Shown: positions 9,105 through 17,237 of the stretch, piece after piece
Position numbering within the stretch: the first letter of the stretch is position 1
Layout of the letters: every line of letters begins with the position of its first letter
Assembly: GCF_030503895.2 (NCBI RefSeq)
Contig: NZ_CP129970.2
Span: 3,023,001-3,087,000 of the forward strand
From: Marivirga arenosa
Lineage (GTDB): Bacteria > Bacteroidota > Bacteroidia > Cytophagales > Cyclobacteriaceae
Direction: 5' to 3'
Length of the DNA stretch: 64,000 bases
The notes under the pieces: generated by a model
Seen by the model: the letters and a program-made list of their open reading frames with translations, nothing else
What the model was told of the DNA's origin: nothing
The model's database searches: none
Position numbers and translations under genes: made by a program

Positions 9105-9430
9105 GAAAAAACTTACCTACAAACAGATGTTATTAATCTAAGATAAATATGATTTAATTAATAATTTTTAAAATTATTACATAATATCTGCTTCTTTTCA
9201 TTTTTTTTTTTTTAATTCAGGTATTCAACTCAGTAATACTATAAAATGTAGTACCTGATTCGAAACAGTACCCGCTAGCAAAAGCTGTTTTGAGCAAAAC
9301 CTGCAAAGTGAAGAATTTTGACTTGTCCCACCTTATTAGGCCTTTGGTAGTTCAAGTAAGAATTGATTTCATGATTTAGTGATATTCGGGTTGAAATTTA
9401 ATTTATTTAAAACCTTAAAATTTAAAGATT
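9105..9430. other. Gene-free gap of 326 bases, possible dispersed-repeat remnant
   Basis: The first part is very AT-rich and includes a long T-run near 9200-9213. From about 9235 to 9350 the base composition changes and becomes less AT-rich, including 'cccgctagcaaaagctgttttgagc'-like sequence. Short open frames run through it on the minus strand, but none looks like a gene. It could be a repeat element remnant or part of the leader and promoter of the secreted peptide gene at 9431. I see no clear promoter. Confidence 0.4.
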
Positions 9431-9670
9431 ATGAAAAAATTATTTTTCGGTACTATAGGTGCCCTATCATTAATTTTCACAATATCATCTTCAATTGCAA
9501 CACCTACCTCAGATTTAAAAAGTGAAGACTTTAGAAGAGTCTGTGCTCATGTTACTTTGGAATGCGGTGTTTCCGGTGATTTGTGTGGTGAAAATCAAGC
9601 CAATTTTGAAAGAAATCTTGATTGGGCAATTGATTATTGGTGTAATGGAGGGAGACAATCTTTATTGTAA
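9431..9670 (+). CDS. Small secreted four-cysteine protein
   Basis: A 79-residue protein with a Sec-type signal peptide (MKKLFF start, hydrophobic core to about residue 21, likely cut near Ala23). The predicted mature form of about 56 residues holds four cysteines at 38, 45, 52 and 71, which could form two disulfides or a binding site. I recognise no family. A strong terminator follows its stop, and 66 bases after the stop the GLPGLI gene begins in the same direction. This looks like a highly expressed small product with read-through into its partner genes. It might be a bacteriocin-like or signalling peptide, but nothing here proves that. Confidence 0.75.
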   Translation: MKKLFFGTIGALSLIFTISSSIATPTSDLKSEDFRRVCAHVTLECGVSGDLCGENQANFERNLDWAIDYWCNGGRQSLL

Positions 9671-9677
9671 TATGTTC

Positions 9678-9714
9678 AAACATACTGATAAAGTTTTATC
9701 AGTATGTTTTTTTT
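9678..9714 (+). terminator. Terminator or attenuator after the small secreted protein gene
   Basis: A long perfect stem of 15 bp (9678-9692 with 9695-9709, core CATACTGATAAA/TTTATCAGTATG) with a tight loop is followed by a run of T. It separates the small gene from the GLPGLI/receptor pair. Confidence 0.88.
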
Positions 9715-9736
9715 CTTAACACCTAATTTTAAATAA

Positions 9737-10525
9737 ATGAAATATATACTTTCCATAAATTTACTTATAATATCATTTTTAAGTTTCAAAGCTGATGCTC
9801 AAAGTGGCTTCAAAGCAACTTATGAATTAAACTTTCAAGCCGATTCTACCAATGATAAAAATATAGAATCAGAAATTTTTTTGCTGTATGTTAATAATGA
9901 TTTATCTCAGTTTTTGAGTTACAACAATGCTTTGAGAGATTCAATTAGGCTGGAAATCAAAAAAGGTAATATGACTACTGAAGAAATAGTAGAGCAAACA
10001 ATGAATAGACCTAGAACAAAGTTTTATGTTAAAATTAATAAGATTTTTCAGGAATCTAGAATTGAAAATTTGCATCAGATTACAACCGAATTGTATAGTT
10101 ATTATCAGCCGTTAAAATTGATGGATTGGACGCTAAGCAATGAAACTAAAAATATTAATGGATATAGTTGTCAAAAAGCTACCACCTCATACGCTGGCAG
10201 AAATTACATTGCTTGGTATGATGCTGAAATTCCTATAAGTGACGGACCATATAAATTCTATGGTTTACCGGGTTTAATTATTTCAATTTATGATACTAAG
10301 GAGCACTATAAATTTGATTTGGTCGGTTTGGAAAAAGGGAATTATGAAATCAAGAGAAATCTACTAAATGAGGATTATCAATTAATAACAGAAGACGAAT
10401 ACAAACAAATGAGAGCAAATTATAAAGCCAATGCAGAAGCGATGGCTGAAAGAGTATTTTCACAAATGGACGGTAATAAAAAGCCAAAGAAATCCACAGC
10501 CAATAATCCCATTGAGCTAGAATGA
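9737..10525 (+). CDS. GLPGLI family secreted protein
   Basis: A 262-residue protein with a signal peptide ending at about Ala21 ('KADAQ'). The name-giving motif GLPGLI is at residues 176-181 within 'FYGLPGLIISIYD'. The family (TIGR01200) is restricted to Bacteroidota, exported, and has no known biochemical role. Its end overlaps the start of the 878-residue outer-membrane protein by four bases (ATGA), so the two are translated together and probably act together at the cell envelope. Confidence 0.92.
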   Translation: MKYILSINLLIISFLSFKADAQSGFKATYELNFQADSTNDKNIESEIFLLYVNNDLSQFLSYNNALRDSIRLEIKKGNMTTEEIVEQTMNRPRTKFYVKINKIFQESRIENLHQITTELYSYYQPLKLMDWTLSNETKNINGYSCQKATTSYAGRNYIAWYDAEIPISDGPYKFYGLPGLIISIYDTKEHYKFDLVGLEKGNYEIKRNLLNEDYQLITEDEYKQMRANYKANAEAMAERVFSQMDGNKKPKKSTANNPIELE

Positions 10526-13158
10526 GAATATGCCTTGCCATATTATTTTTTTTATTCAATCTCGGATTATGCAATGCATATGCGCAATTTAAAATTTTTG
10601 GTAAAGTTAAAAATAGTAAAGAAGAGCTGCTCATTGGGGCATCTGTGGTTTTAAAAAATAATAGCGCTAAAATTTTAGATTTTAGTATTTCAGACAAGGA
10701 TGGTAAGTATCAACTCTCTATAAATGAGAAGGATAGTTTAATAATAGAAGTTTCTTATATCGGATATAAAAAGATCAAAAAGTCTATTTTTGTTGATGCT
10801 TCAAGAGAGCTCAATTTTGAAATGACAGAAGATGTGGTGGAATTAGATGAGGTCAAACTAAAAGCACCTCCCATCATTGATTTTGGAGATACCATTAATT
10901 ATTCTGTCAATGCGTTTAAAAGTCAGCAGGATAGAGTAATTGCTGACGTGCTAAGGAAATTGCCTGGTATTTCTGTGGATGGTGATGGTCGAGTAAGCTA
11001 CATGGGCGAACCTATTGAAAAATACTATATCGATGGGCTCGACCTTTTAGAAGGAAGATATAATTTGGCCAACAATAATTTACCGGCAGGAGCAGTTACT
11101 GATGTGCAAATATTGGAGAATCATCAACCGATCAGAATTTATGATAGCCTGGTTTTTTCTAATAAAACTTCATTAAATATTAAGCTGAATAAAAATGTCA
11201 CAATTACCGGAAGTGGAAAATTGGGCGGAGGTTTTAGTCCGGGATTATGGGAAGCTAACATTAGTCCGATGCTCTTCAATAAGAAGCAACAACTGATTGC
11301 TTCTTTTCAATCCAATAATACGGGCAATAATCTAGAAAGAGAATTGCAATCCTTTCGTTCTTCAAATTTTAACTTTGGTAGAAAAGATTATTTACTTGAA
11401 GTCCAATCTATTAATCAACCTCCATTTAATGAAAAATTTTGGCTAGATAATCAGTCGCATTTAGGAAGCATTAATTATTTAAGAAAAGTCAATGAAAAAT
11501 GGCAGATAAAAGGAAATATTAATTATTTGGATGCAGGAAAAGTGCTCAATGGGAGCACAGAGACTCAAATTTTTATACCGAATGATAGCATTCAATTATC
11601 AGAGATTAAGCGAAATGAAATTAATTCAAACGTGATAAAAGGGGAGCTCTTTTTAGAGAAAAATATTATTGACAGTTATTATAAACAGAGCATTTCTATT
11701 AATTCTACCCTAGATAATAAAGTAGGAGCCTTAAATCTTTCGAATCAGTCCGATTTTAATCAGGATATAGATCAGTCTCATTTTTGGGCTCAAAATGAAA
11801 TTTTAGCGATTAAAAAGATTTTCAATTCCTTGATCACTTTTAAATCTAGTTCCAATTATATTAGGAACAATGAATTACTTAGCATAACTCCCCCCGTTTT
11901 TTCAAATGCAATTGGGAATACTGGAAACGCAATTCAGCATCTAAATAAAAATATACTGGATACGCAAAATAAAATAAGCATGTCCAAAAAGTTCGGGAGG
12001 GTGTTAGTGAATCCTGAAATGGGATTTAACCTATTATCAGAGGACTTAATTTCGGAAATTAACCCCGAAAATGAAGGGTCTTCAGATTCCTTAAGATCTA
12101 ATGATTTGAGCTTAATTAATCTTTCTCCCTATTTAAATATTAAGTCAGAATATGCATATAAAAAATGGATTGCGACTTTTAACCTCCCTTTGTTTTACAG
12201 GAACTTCTGGATGAAAGACAATGGTATGGCTACTCAAGAAAATAATTTTACCCGTTTAAACCTCGAGCCTGAATTCAATGCGCACTATAAAGTCAACAAC
12301 TTTTGGAAAGCGAATTTTAATGCAGAAATCAAAAATGAATTTGGCAATGTTAACAGAATTCACAATGGCTATATTTTAAGATCTTATCGAAATCTACTGA
12401 GATTTGAAACGCCCTTGGAAGAAATCCAATCAAAATCAATTGGCGGAAATATTCAATATAGAAATCCTATTAAAGCATTTTTCTGGACTTTACGCTACAA
12501 ATATGGCCTGATGACTTCTAATATTCAAGAGAGTTATAGTTATTCTCAGCAAGGAGCTTCCATTGTCAATACAGTAGAAGAGGAGATCAATTCGACTCGG
12601 CAGATGCTATCCATGGACATAAGCAAGTATTTCAACGTCATTAAAACAACTTTTTTCGTTAATTCTACTGCCATGCAAATGCTGAGTCCGAGAATTTTGA
12701 ATGGTAGTTTGTCAGATATAGAAAATAAAAACTTCAATTATAGTTTAGGAGCAAGGGGAGTAGTGACTTCTTTTATAGAATATGATTATGCTTTTCGACA
12801 AGACTTCTTATCTAATGAAATTAACGAAGTTGGAGTCAATTTTTTAAGAAGAGATAAGCACGAGCTTCTATTGGACTTTTCATTAAATGATAGTCAATAT
12901 TTTGGAGTTCAATTTCAAGCCAATAATAATTTTATTTCGGGTGAGAATACAGGCTTTAATCAATTTTTGAATTTGTCATACAATTACATTTTTAGCAAGT
13001 TAGGGCTCGATTTAACTTTAGACTGTAGGAATCTAATGAATAATCAAGATTATATTTCAGTATTTGCAGATGCTAATAATTATGTGCTTAACCAATTTCA
13101 AATGAGACCAAGACAGTTTTTATTAACTGCTCAATTTTCCTTGGGTAAATTTGAGTAA
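10522..13158 (+). CDS. CarboxypepD_reg-like/plug-domain outer-membrane barrel protein
   Basis: A signal peptide (about 1-22, ending 'AYAQ') is followed by a carboxypeptidase-regulatory-like beta-sandwich domain at about 24-105. Residues about 115-230 resemble a TonB receptor plug ('VLRKLPGISVDGDGRVSYMGEPIEKYYIDG'). The remainder, to residue 878, alternates polar and hydrophobic residues as in an outer-membrane beta barrel. This is the architecture of TonB-dependent receptors that follow GLPGLI genes. No clear TonB box is seen. The ligand is unknown. A transport or export function for the small cysteine protein upstream is only inference. Confidence 0.85.
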   Translation: MRICLAILFFLFNLGLCNAYAQFKIFGKVKNSKEELLIGASVVLKNNSAKILDFSISDKDGKYQLSINEKDSLIIEVSYIGYKKIKKSIFVDASRELNFEMTEDVVELDEVKLKAPPIIDFGDTINYSVNAFKSQQDRVIADVLRKLPGISVDGDGRVSYMGEPIEKYYIDGLDLLEGRYNLANNNLPAGAVTDVQILENHQPIRIYDSLVFSNKTSLNIKLNKNVTITGSGKLGGGFSPGLWEANISPMLFNKKQQLIASFQSNNTGNNLERELQSFRSSNFNFGRKDYLLEVQSINQPPFNEKFWLDNQSHLGSINYLRKVNEKWQIKGNINYLDAGKVLNGSTETQIFIPNDSIQLSEIKRNEINSNVIKGELFLEKNIIDSYYKQSISINSTLDNKVGALNLSNQSDFNQDIDQSHFWAQNEILAIKKIFNSLITFKSSSNYIRNNELLSITPPVFSNAIGNTGNAIQHLNKNILDTQNKISMSKKFGRVLVNPEMGFNLLSEDLISEINPENEGSSDSLRSNDLSLINLSPYLNIKSEYAYKKWIATFNLPLFYRNFWMKDNGMATQENNFTRLNLEPEFNAHYKVNNFWKANFNAEIKNEFGNVNRIHNGYILRSYRNLLRFETPLEEIQSKSIGGNIQYRNPIKAFFWTLRYKYGLMTSNIQESYSYSQQGASIVNTVEEEINSTRQMLSMDISKYFNVIKTTFFVNSTAMQMLSPRILNGSLSDIENKNFNYSLGARGVVTSFIEYDYAFRQDFLSNEINEVGVNFLRRDKHELLLDFSLNDSQYFGVQFQANNNFISGENTGFNQFLNLSYNYIFSKLGLDLTLDCRNLMNNQDYISVFADANNYVLNQFQMRPRQFLLTAQFSLGKFE

Positions 13159-13302
13159 TACCTTCCTTAAGTTAATAGTATTTAAACTAAATCTAGTAAC
13201 GATATTGATAGAGTATCTTGATACGGAAATAAGCTAATCTACCAAGACCTAACGTAACAATACCTTTTCTAAACGGTTCAATAAGCAAAAGTATTTTTAG
13301 AA

Positions 13303-13551
13303 ATGGGAAAAGATAATATACCAAGTATAAAAAACGAAGAACAATACGAAGCTTTACGAGATAAAGGTATGAGTAAAGAGAAGGCTGCTCGGATAGCAAA
13401 TACCCCTGATTCTGGTAAAAAAGGAGGGAAGTCTGCTGCTTATGAGGAATGGACAGTTGATGAATTAAAAGATCAGGCTCAAAAAGTAGGAATCGAAGGG
13501 CGATCTAAAATGAATAAAAAGGAACTTATTGATTCGTTAAGAAATCACTGA
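13303..13551 (+). CDS. Small protein with Rho N-terminal/SAP-like domain (DUF7218-like)
   Basis: An 82-residue basic protein. The N-terminal half has the conserved pattern 'IPSIKNEEQYEALRDKGMSKEKAARIAN'. The C-terminal half, 'WTVDELKDQAQKVGIEGRSKMNKKELIDSLR', is a Rho termination factor N-terminal/SAP-like helix-extended-helix that can bind nucleic acid. Similar short proteins are widespread in bacteria and archaea without a known function. Its last seven bases overlap the convergent hydroxylase gene. Confidence 0.82.
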   Translation: MGKDNIPSIKNEEQYEALRDKGMSKEKAARIANTPDSGKKGGKSAAYEEWTVDELKDQAQKVGIEGRSKMNKKELIDSLRNH

Positions 13552-14327
13552 TTTTGATGTTTATTTTTAAGAAAAAGGTTCTCATAATCAGTGTTATAAT
13601 CCTTTCGGATTGTACCGAAAACTCTATCCCAAAGTAGTGTATATAATCCGTAGTTTCCATGAAATTTTTTATGATGCATATTATGGGCTACTGAAGTATT
13701 TACGAATCTCCCGATCCAAGTCTTGTGGAAGTTTTTTGGCCACAATTCATAGCCGGTATGTCCATATACGTTATAAATTATCTGAAAAATGAAAAATATA
13801 GCAATTGCACTTCTATGAGCTGGAATTGTAAAAGCGATTAAAGTAATAATACCTGCTTCAATAATTGCCTCTAAGGGATGAAAAGCATAAGCTGTCCAAG
13901 GTGAAGGGTTTGTAGAGGTGTGGTGAACTTTGTGAATGTATCTATACAGTTTTGGATGGTGCATAATTCTATGCATCCAATAAAAATAGAAATCATGAAG
14001 GATAAACATTAGGCCTAAAGAAGTGAAATAGTACCATTTTGGCATATCCGAAATGGAATCGTAAATCAAAGAGTATTCTGCAAAGGTTTTTAAGCTGAGA
14101 ACTGCAATTACTGTAAAAATGAAAATGGTAAGTGTTGAATATCCAATATCACGTCCGTAGTCATTCAATTTTGGAAACTTATCTTGAATTTTTCGACTTG
14201 CAACTAACTTTCTGAATATGATATAAAAGCTAACAAAAGCTATGCTGGCAGTTATGAAGTATCGATAAGAGATATTCCAAAATGCTCGAGAGAAATAATC
14301 ATAAATGAACTCCATCCATTCTATCAT
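13545..14327 (-). CDS. Sterol desaturase / fatty acid hydroxylase family protein
   Basis: A 260-residue integral membrane di-iron oxygenase. The eight-histidine pattern is complete: H119-xxx-H123 in 'WMHRIMHH', H132-xx-HH in 'HKVHHTS' and H215-xx-HH in 'HNMHHK', with extra histidines at 111, 150 and 190. Four hydrophobic segments lie at about 20-40, 60-80, 97-117 and 152-187. The family hydroxylates or desaturates lipids such as carotenoids, sterols or fatty acids; the substrate here is not inferable. The gene converges on the small Rho-N-like gene. Confidence 0.88.
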   Translation of the reverse strand: MIEWMEFIYDYFSRAFWNISYRYFITASIAFVSFYIIFRKLVASRKIQDKFPKLNDYGRDIGYSTLTIFIFTVIAVLSLKTFAEYSLIYDSISDMPKWYYFTSLGLMFILHDFYFYWMHRIMHHPKLYRYIHKVHHTSTNPSPWTAYAFHPLEAIIEAGIITLIAFTIPAHRSAIAIFFIFQIIYNVYGHTGYELWPKNFHKTWIGRFVNTSVAHNMHHKKFHGNYGLYTLLWDRVFGTIRKDYNTDYENLFLKNKHQNQ

Positions 14328-14406
14328 TGTGTAATATCAATAAATGATGGTTAAAAAACAATAACAATGTTATTGAAGCAGTAAATGATAGAGTTTAGGA
14401 GTGTTG

Positions 14407-15399
14407 TTAAAATTTAGCTACTAATTTCCCAAACTGTTTACCTTCTTTCATTTTATCGAAGGCTTCTACTATATTTTCAAAAGGTCTAATGGAATCAATT
14501 ATAGGTTCAATTCTGTTTTTCTTGACAAAAGTAAGCATAGCTTTGAATTCATCATCATTAGCCATTGTGCTTCCCTGAAGGGTTATCTGGTTCCAAAACA
14601 TTCTGAAAACATCTATATCTTTTGGCTTCCCATTGGTAGCCCCATAAAAAACGATCCGTCCTGCTGGGTTCATTAATTTAATAAGGTCATTCAAACCATC
14701 TCCAACTGCACTGTCAATCACTATATCAAAACCTCCTGATTTCTCTTTTGCTTCTTTTGTCCAATTCTCATCTTTGTAATTAAATGCTGCTGATGCACCA
14801 AGTTCTATGGCTTTAGATCTTTTATTTTCATCACTTGAAGTTACGAAGACTTCAGCCCCTTTTGCTAAGGCGAACTGAAAAGCAAATTGAGCTACACCAC
14901 CGCCAACACCAGAAATTAAAACTTTACTTCCTGCTTCACATTTCCCATGATGAAATAATGCTCTATAGGCTGTCATACCGCCTAAAGGTAATGCTGCTGC
15001 GATCTCAGCATCAAGGTGTGTAGGTTTTTCAGCTATTTTATTGACATCTATAGCGACATATTCACAGAACAAACCATCGGTTGGGGTTCCTAATATATGG
15101 TAATCTGGAGCTTGTACGTTAGGGTTTTCACCCCATCCCACATTAGGATTGATTAATACATCCATTCCTTTCCATACTTCATCAACTTTTTCTCCTGTTT
15201 CAATAACCCGTCCGCATGCATCAGAACCTAAAGTAGTTCCAATTTTTATTCCAGGGTATTTGCCTTCTCTTATAAATTGATCTCTATGATTAAGGGCGAC
15301 TGCCTGAATTTTAATAAGTACTTGGTTTTCTTTTAATGCAGGAGTTTCTTTTTCTCTAAATTCTAATTTGTGATTATCTGCTATTACAAGTGCTTTCAT
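14407..15399 (-). CDS. Zinc-type alcohol dehydrogenase-like / quinone oxidoreductase
   Basis: A 330-residue medium-chain dehydrogenase/reductase. The GroES-like N-terminal domain (about 1-125) includes 'LGSDACGRVIETG'. The Rossmann domain shows the nucleotide motif 'ISGVGGGVAQFAFQFA' at about 165-180. The four-cysteine structural zinc loop of classical alcohol dehydrogenases is absent, which favours the quinone oxidoreductase/crotonyl reductase-like branch. NADPH is the likelier cofactor. Substrate is unknown. It stands alone, with 88 bases to dnaB upstream. Confidence 0.87.
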   Translation of the reverse strand: MKALVIADNHKLEFREKETPALKENQVLIKIQAVALNHRDQFIREGKYPGIKIGTTLGSDACGRVIETGEKVDEVWKGMDVLINPNVGWGENPNVQAPDYHILGTPTDGLFCEYVAIDVNKIAEKPTHLDAEIAAALPLGGMTAYRALFHHGKCEAGSKVLISGVGGGVAQFAFQFALAKGAEVFVTSSDENKRSKAIELGASAAFNYKDENWTKEAKEKSGGFDIVIDSAVGDGLNDLIKLMNPAGRIVFYGATNGKPKDIDVFRMFWNQITLQGSTMANDDEFKAMLTFVKKNRIEPIIDSIRPFENIVEAFDKMKEGKQFGKLVAKF

Positions 15400-15487
15400 T
15401 AATCCGAGATTTTTTAATAGTAGCTTAGTAAAATTTAAATCTAATTGGACAAATACATAATACCAAAGCTAAATATGAATAATTACG

Positions 15488-17053
15488 TTAAAATGGAGCT
15501 TCGTCAGAATCCTGAGAAGTATCATTACCGGTAGCCTTACTAGGCATAGTTACTGCACTAGGGGTGTCAAAATCAGAAGGTACACCTGCTTGAGATGGGA
15601 ATGTACTTCCATACGGAACCGCTTCTCCTCCTGTGCCGGGTGCATCCAAGTCAGAGAATTTGGTAAATCTACCGATAAATTTAAGAGGTACAGTTTCTAA
15701 AGAACCATTTCTGTGCTTGGCTATAATAACTTCACCTACATTTGAGGTTGGCATGCCGTTTTCATCTTCAGTTATTCCATAATATTCCGGTCGGTAAAGG
15801 AACATTACCATATCGGCATCTTGCTCAATTGATCCTGACTCCCTCAAATCGGAAAGTTGAGGTCTTTTATCTCCACCCCGTGTTTCAACAGCACGACTTA
15901 ACTGAGAAAGGGCAATTACTGGTACATTCAATTCTTTTGCAATATTCTTCAATGCCCTTGATATAGAAGCGATTTCCTGCTCACGGTTTCCTGATCCACC
16001 TCCTGATTTTGTGCTATCACCTGACATTAACTGCAAATAATCAATTACCACTAATTGAATATCATGCTGCTGTTTTAACCTTCTACACTTTGCTCGTAAT
16101 TCTAATATCGAAAGGGCAGGAGTGTCATCAATGAAGATAGGGGCTTCTGTTAATGCAGCAGTTTTATGTACTAGCTGCTGCCATTCATAATCCTTCAAAT
16201 CTCCCTTTTTGATTTTTTCTGAATCCAATTCTGCTTCTGCCGATATCAATCTGTTTACCAGCTGTACTGAACTCATCTCTAGTGAGAAAATCGCAACAGG
16301 CTGCTTGAAATCAACAGCGGCATTTCTCAATGCAGAAACCACGAATGCTGTTTTACCCATACCAGGTCGGGCTGCAATAATCACCATATCTGATTTTTGC
16401 CAGCCAGACGTAACTCTATCTAATGCAGAAAAACCAGTTGGTACACCCGTTAATCCATCAGTATGATTTTTACGCTCTTCTAACTCAACAAAGGCTTGTT
16501 TCATTAAAGAGGACATATCAGCATAATTCTTTTTGATGTTTGAGTTGGTTACATCAAAAAGTTCTTGTTCTGTTTTGTCTAATAAATCAAAAACATCAGT
16601 AGTGTCTTCATAAGCATCCTCCTGAATTTCTCTTGAAATTTTAATCAGTTGTCTTTTAATTGCTTGTTCTGCAATGATTCTTGCATGGTACTCAATATTG
16701 GCAGCTGAGTTAACTCTAGATGTTAAGGATGTGATATAATATGAACCGCCAACTAATTCTAATTTCCCGTTTTTTCTTAACTGATTCGTAACCGTCATAA
16801 GGTCAACTGGTTCCGAATTGTTGAAAAGTTGGATGATGGCTTTATATATTTCTTCATGTGCTTCTCTGTAGAAGCTTTCTGGTTTTAAAATATCAATAAC
16901 ATTCGTTAATGCATCTTTTTCAAGCATTAATGCTCCCAAAACAACCTCTTCTAATTCAACCGCTTGAGGTGGTATTTTGCCCATATTGTCGCTTAAATCG
17001 ACTTTTTTGTTTTTCTGACCAATTCTCAATGCGGATGATTTCCTTTGTTCCAT
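15488..17053 (-). CDS. dnaB: Replicative DNA helicase DnaB
   Basis: The hexameric 5'-3' helicase that unwinds DNA at the replication fork. Residues about 27-130 are the DnaB N-terminal domain ('PPQAVELEEVVLGALMLE'). The RecA-like C-terminal domain has the Walker A 'AARPGMGKT' (227-235), a Walker B 'LVVIDYLQLM' and the DnaB motif 'LSQLSRAVETRGGDKRPQLSDLRESG'. A low-complexity acidic tail follows residue 470. No intein is present. It is divergent from mpl across 184 bases that hold two DnaA-box-like repeats. Confidence 0.97.
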   Translation of the reverse strand: MEQRKSSALRIGQKNKKVDLSDNMGKIPPQAVELEEVVLGALMLEKDALTNVIDILKPESFYREAHEEIYKAIIQLFNNSEPVDLMTVTNQLRKNGKLELVGGSYYITSLTSRVNSAANIEYHARIIAEQAIKRQLIKISREIQEDAYEDTTDVFDLLDKTEQELFDVTNSNIKKNYADMSSLMKQAFVELEERKNHTDGLTGVPTGFSALDRVTSGWQKSDMVIIAARPGMGKTAFVVSALRNAAVDFKQPVAIFSLEMSSVQLVNRLISAEAELDSEKIKKGDLKDYEWQQLVHKTAALTEAPIFIDDTPALSILELRAKCRRLKQQHDIQLVVIDYLQLMSGDSTKSGGGSGNREQEIASISRALKNIAKELNVPVIALSQLSRAVETRGGDKRPQLSDLRESGSIEQDADMVMFLYRPEYYGITEDENGMPTSNVGEVIIAKHRNGSLETVPLKFIGRFTKFSDLDAPGTGGEAVPYGSTFPSQAGVPSDFDTPSAVTMPSKATGNDTSQDSDEAPF

Positions 17054-17148
17054 ATGTTCCCCTACTTAATTTTGAAATTTCAAAAGCTAACAAAACTAAA
17101 TTATTATTTTCGTTATCTTTAACGAAAACCGACCAAGTTTCCGACAAC

Positions 17149-17168
17149 TTATCAACAGCTTATCAACA
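17149..17168. promoter_or_regulatory. Two DnaA-box-like direct repeats
   Basis: TTATCAACA occurs at 17149-17157 and again at 17160-17168, both in an 11-base period (TTATCAACAGC twice). Each differs from the consensus DnaA box TTATCCACA at a single position. They lie between the divergent dnaB and mpl genes, 96-115 bases from the dnaB start, where DnaA binding could regulate either gene. Function is inferred. Confidence 0.45.
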
Positions 17169-17186
17169 GCTAAAAATAAAAGATAA

Positions 17187-17218
17187 TTTGCCACGCGCTA
17201 AACTTTATTCTATTTTTG
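17187..17218 (+). promoter_or_regulatory. Bacteroidota-type promoter for mpl
   Basis: TTTG at 17187-17190, a 20-base spacer, and TATTTTTG at 17211-17218 match the -33 TTTG / -7 TAnnTTTG promoter consensus of the phylum. The start codon of mpl lies 19 bases downstream. Confidence 0.65.
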
Positions 17219-17237
17219 ACTAACTAACAAAAACCAA

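Noticed and set aside
15742-15966. Open frames on the opposite strand inside dnaB, miaA-side kinase and other long genes.
   Set aside because: They lack recognisable protein features and are shadows of well-supported genes in the other frames.
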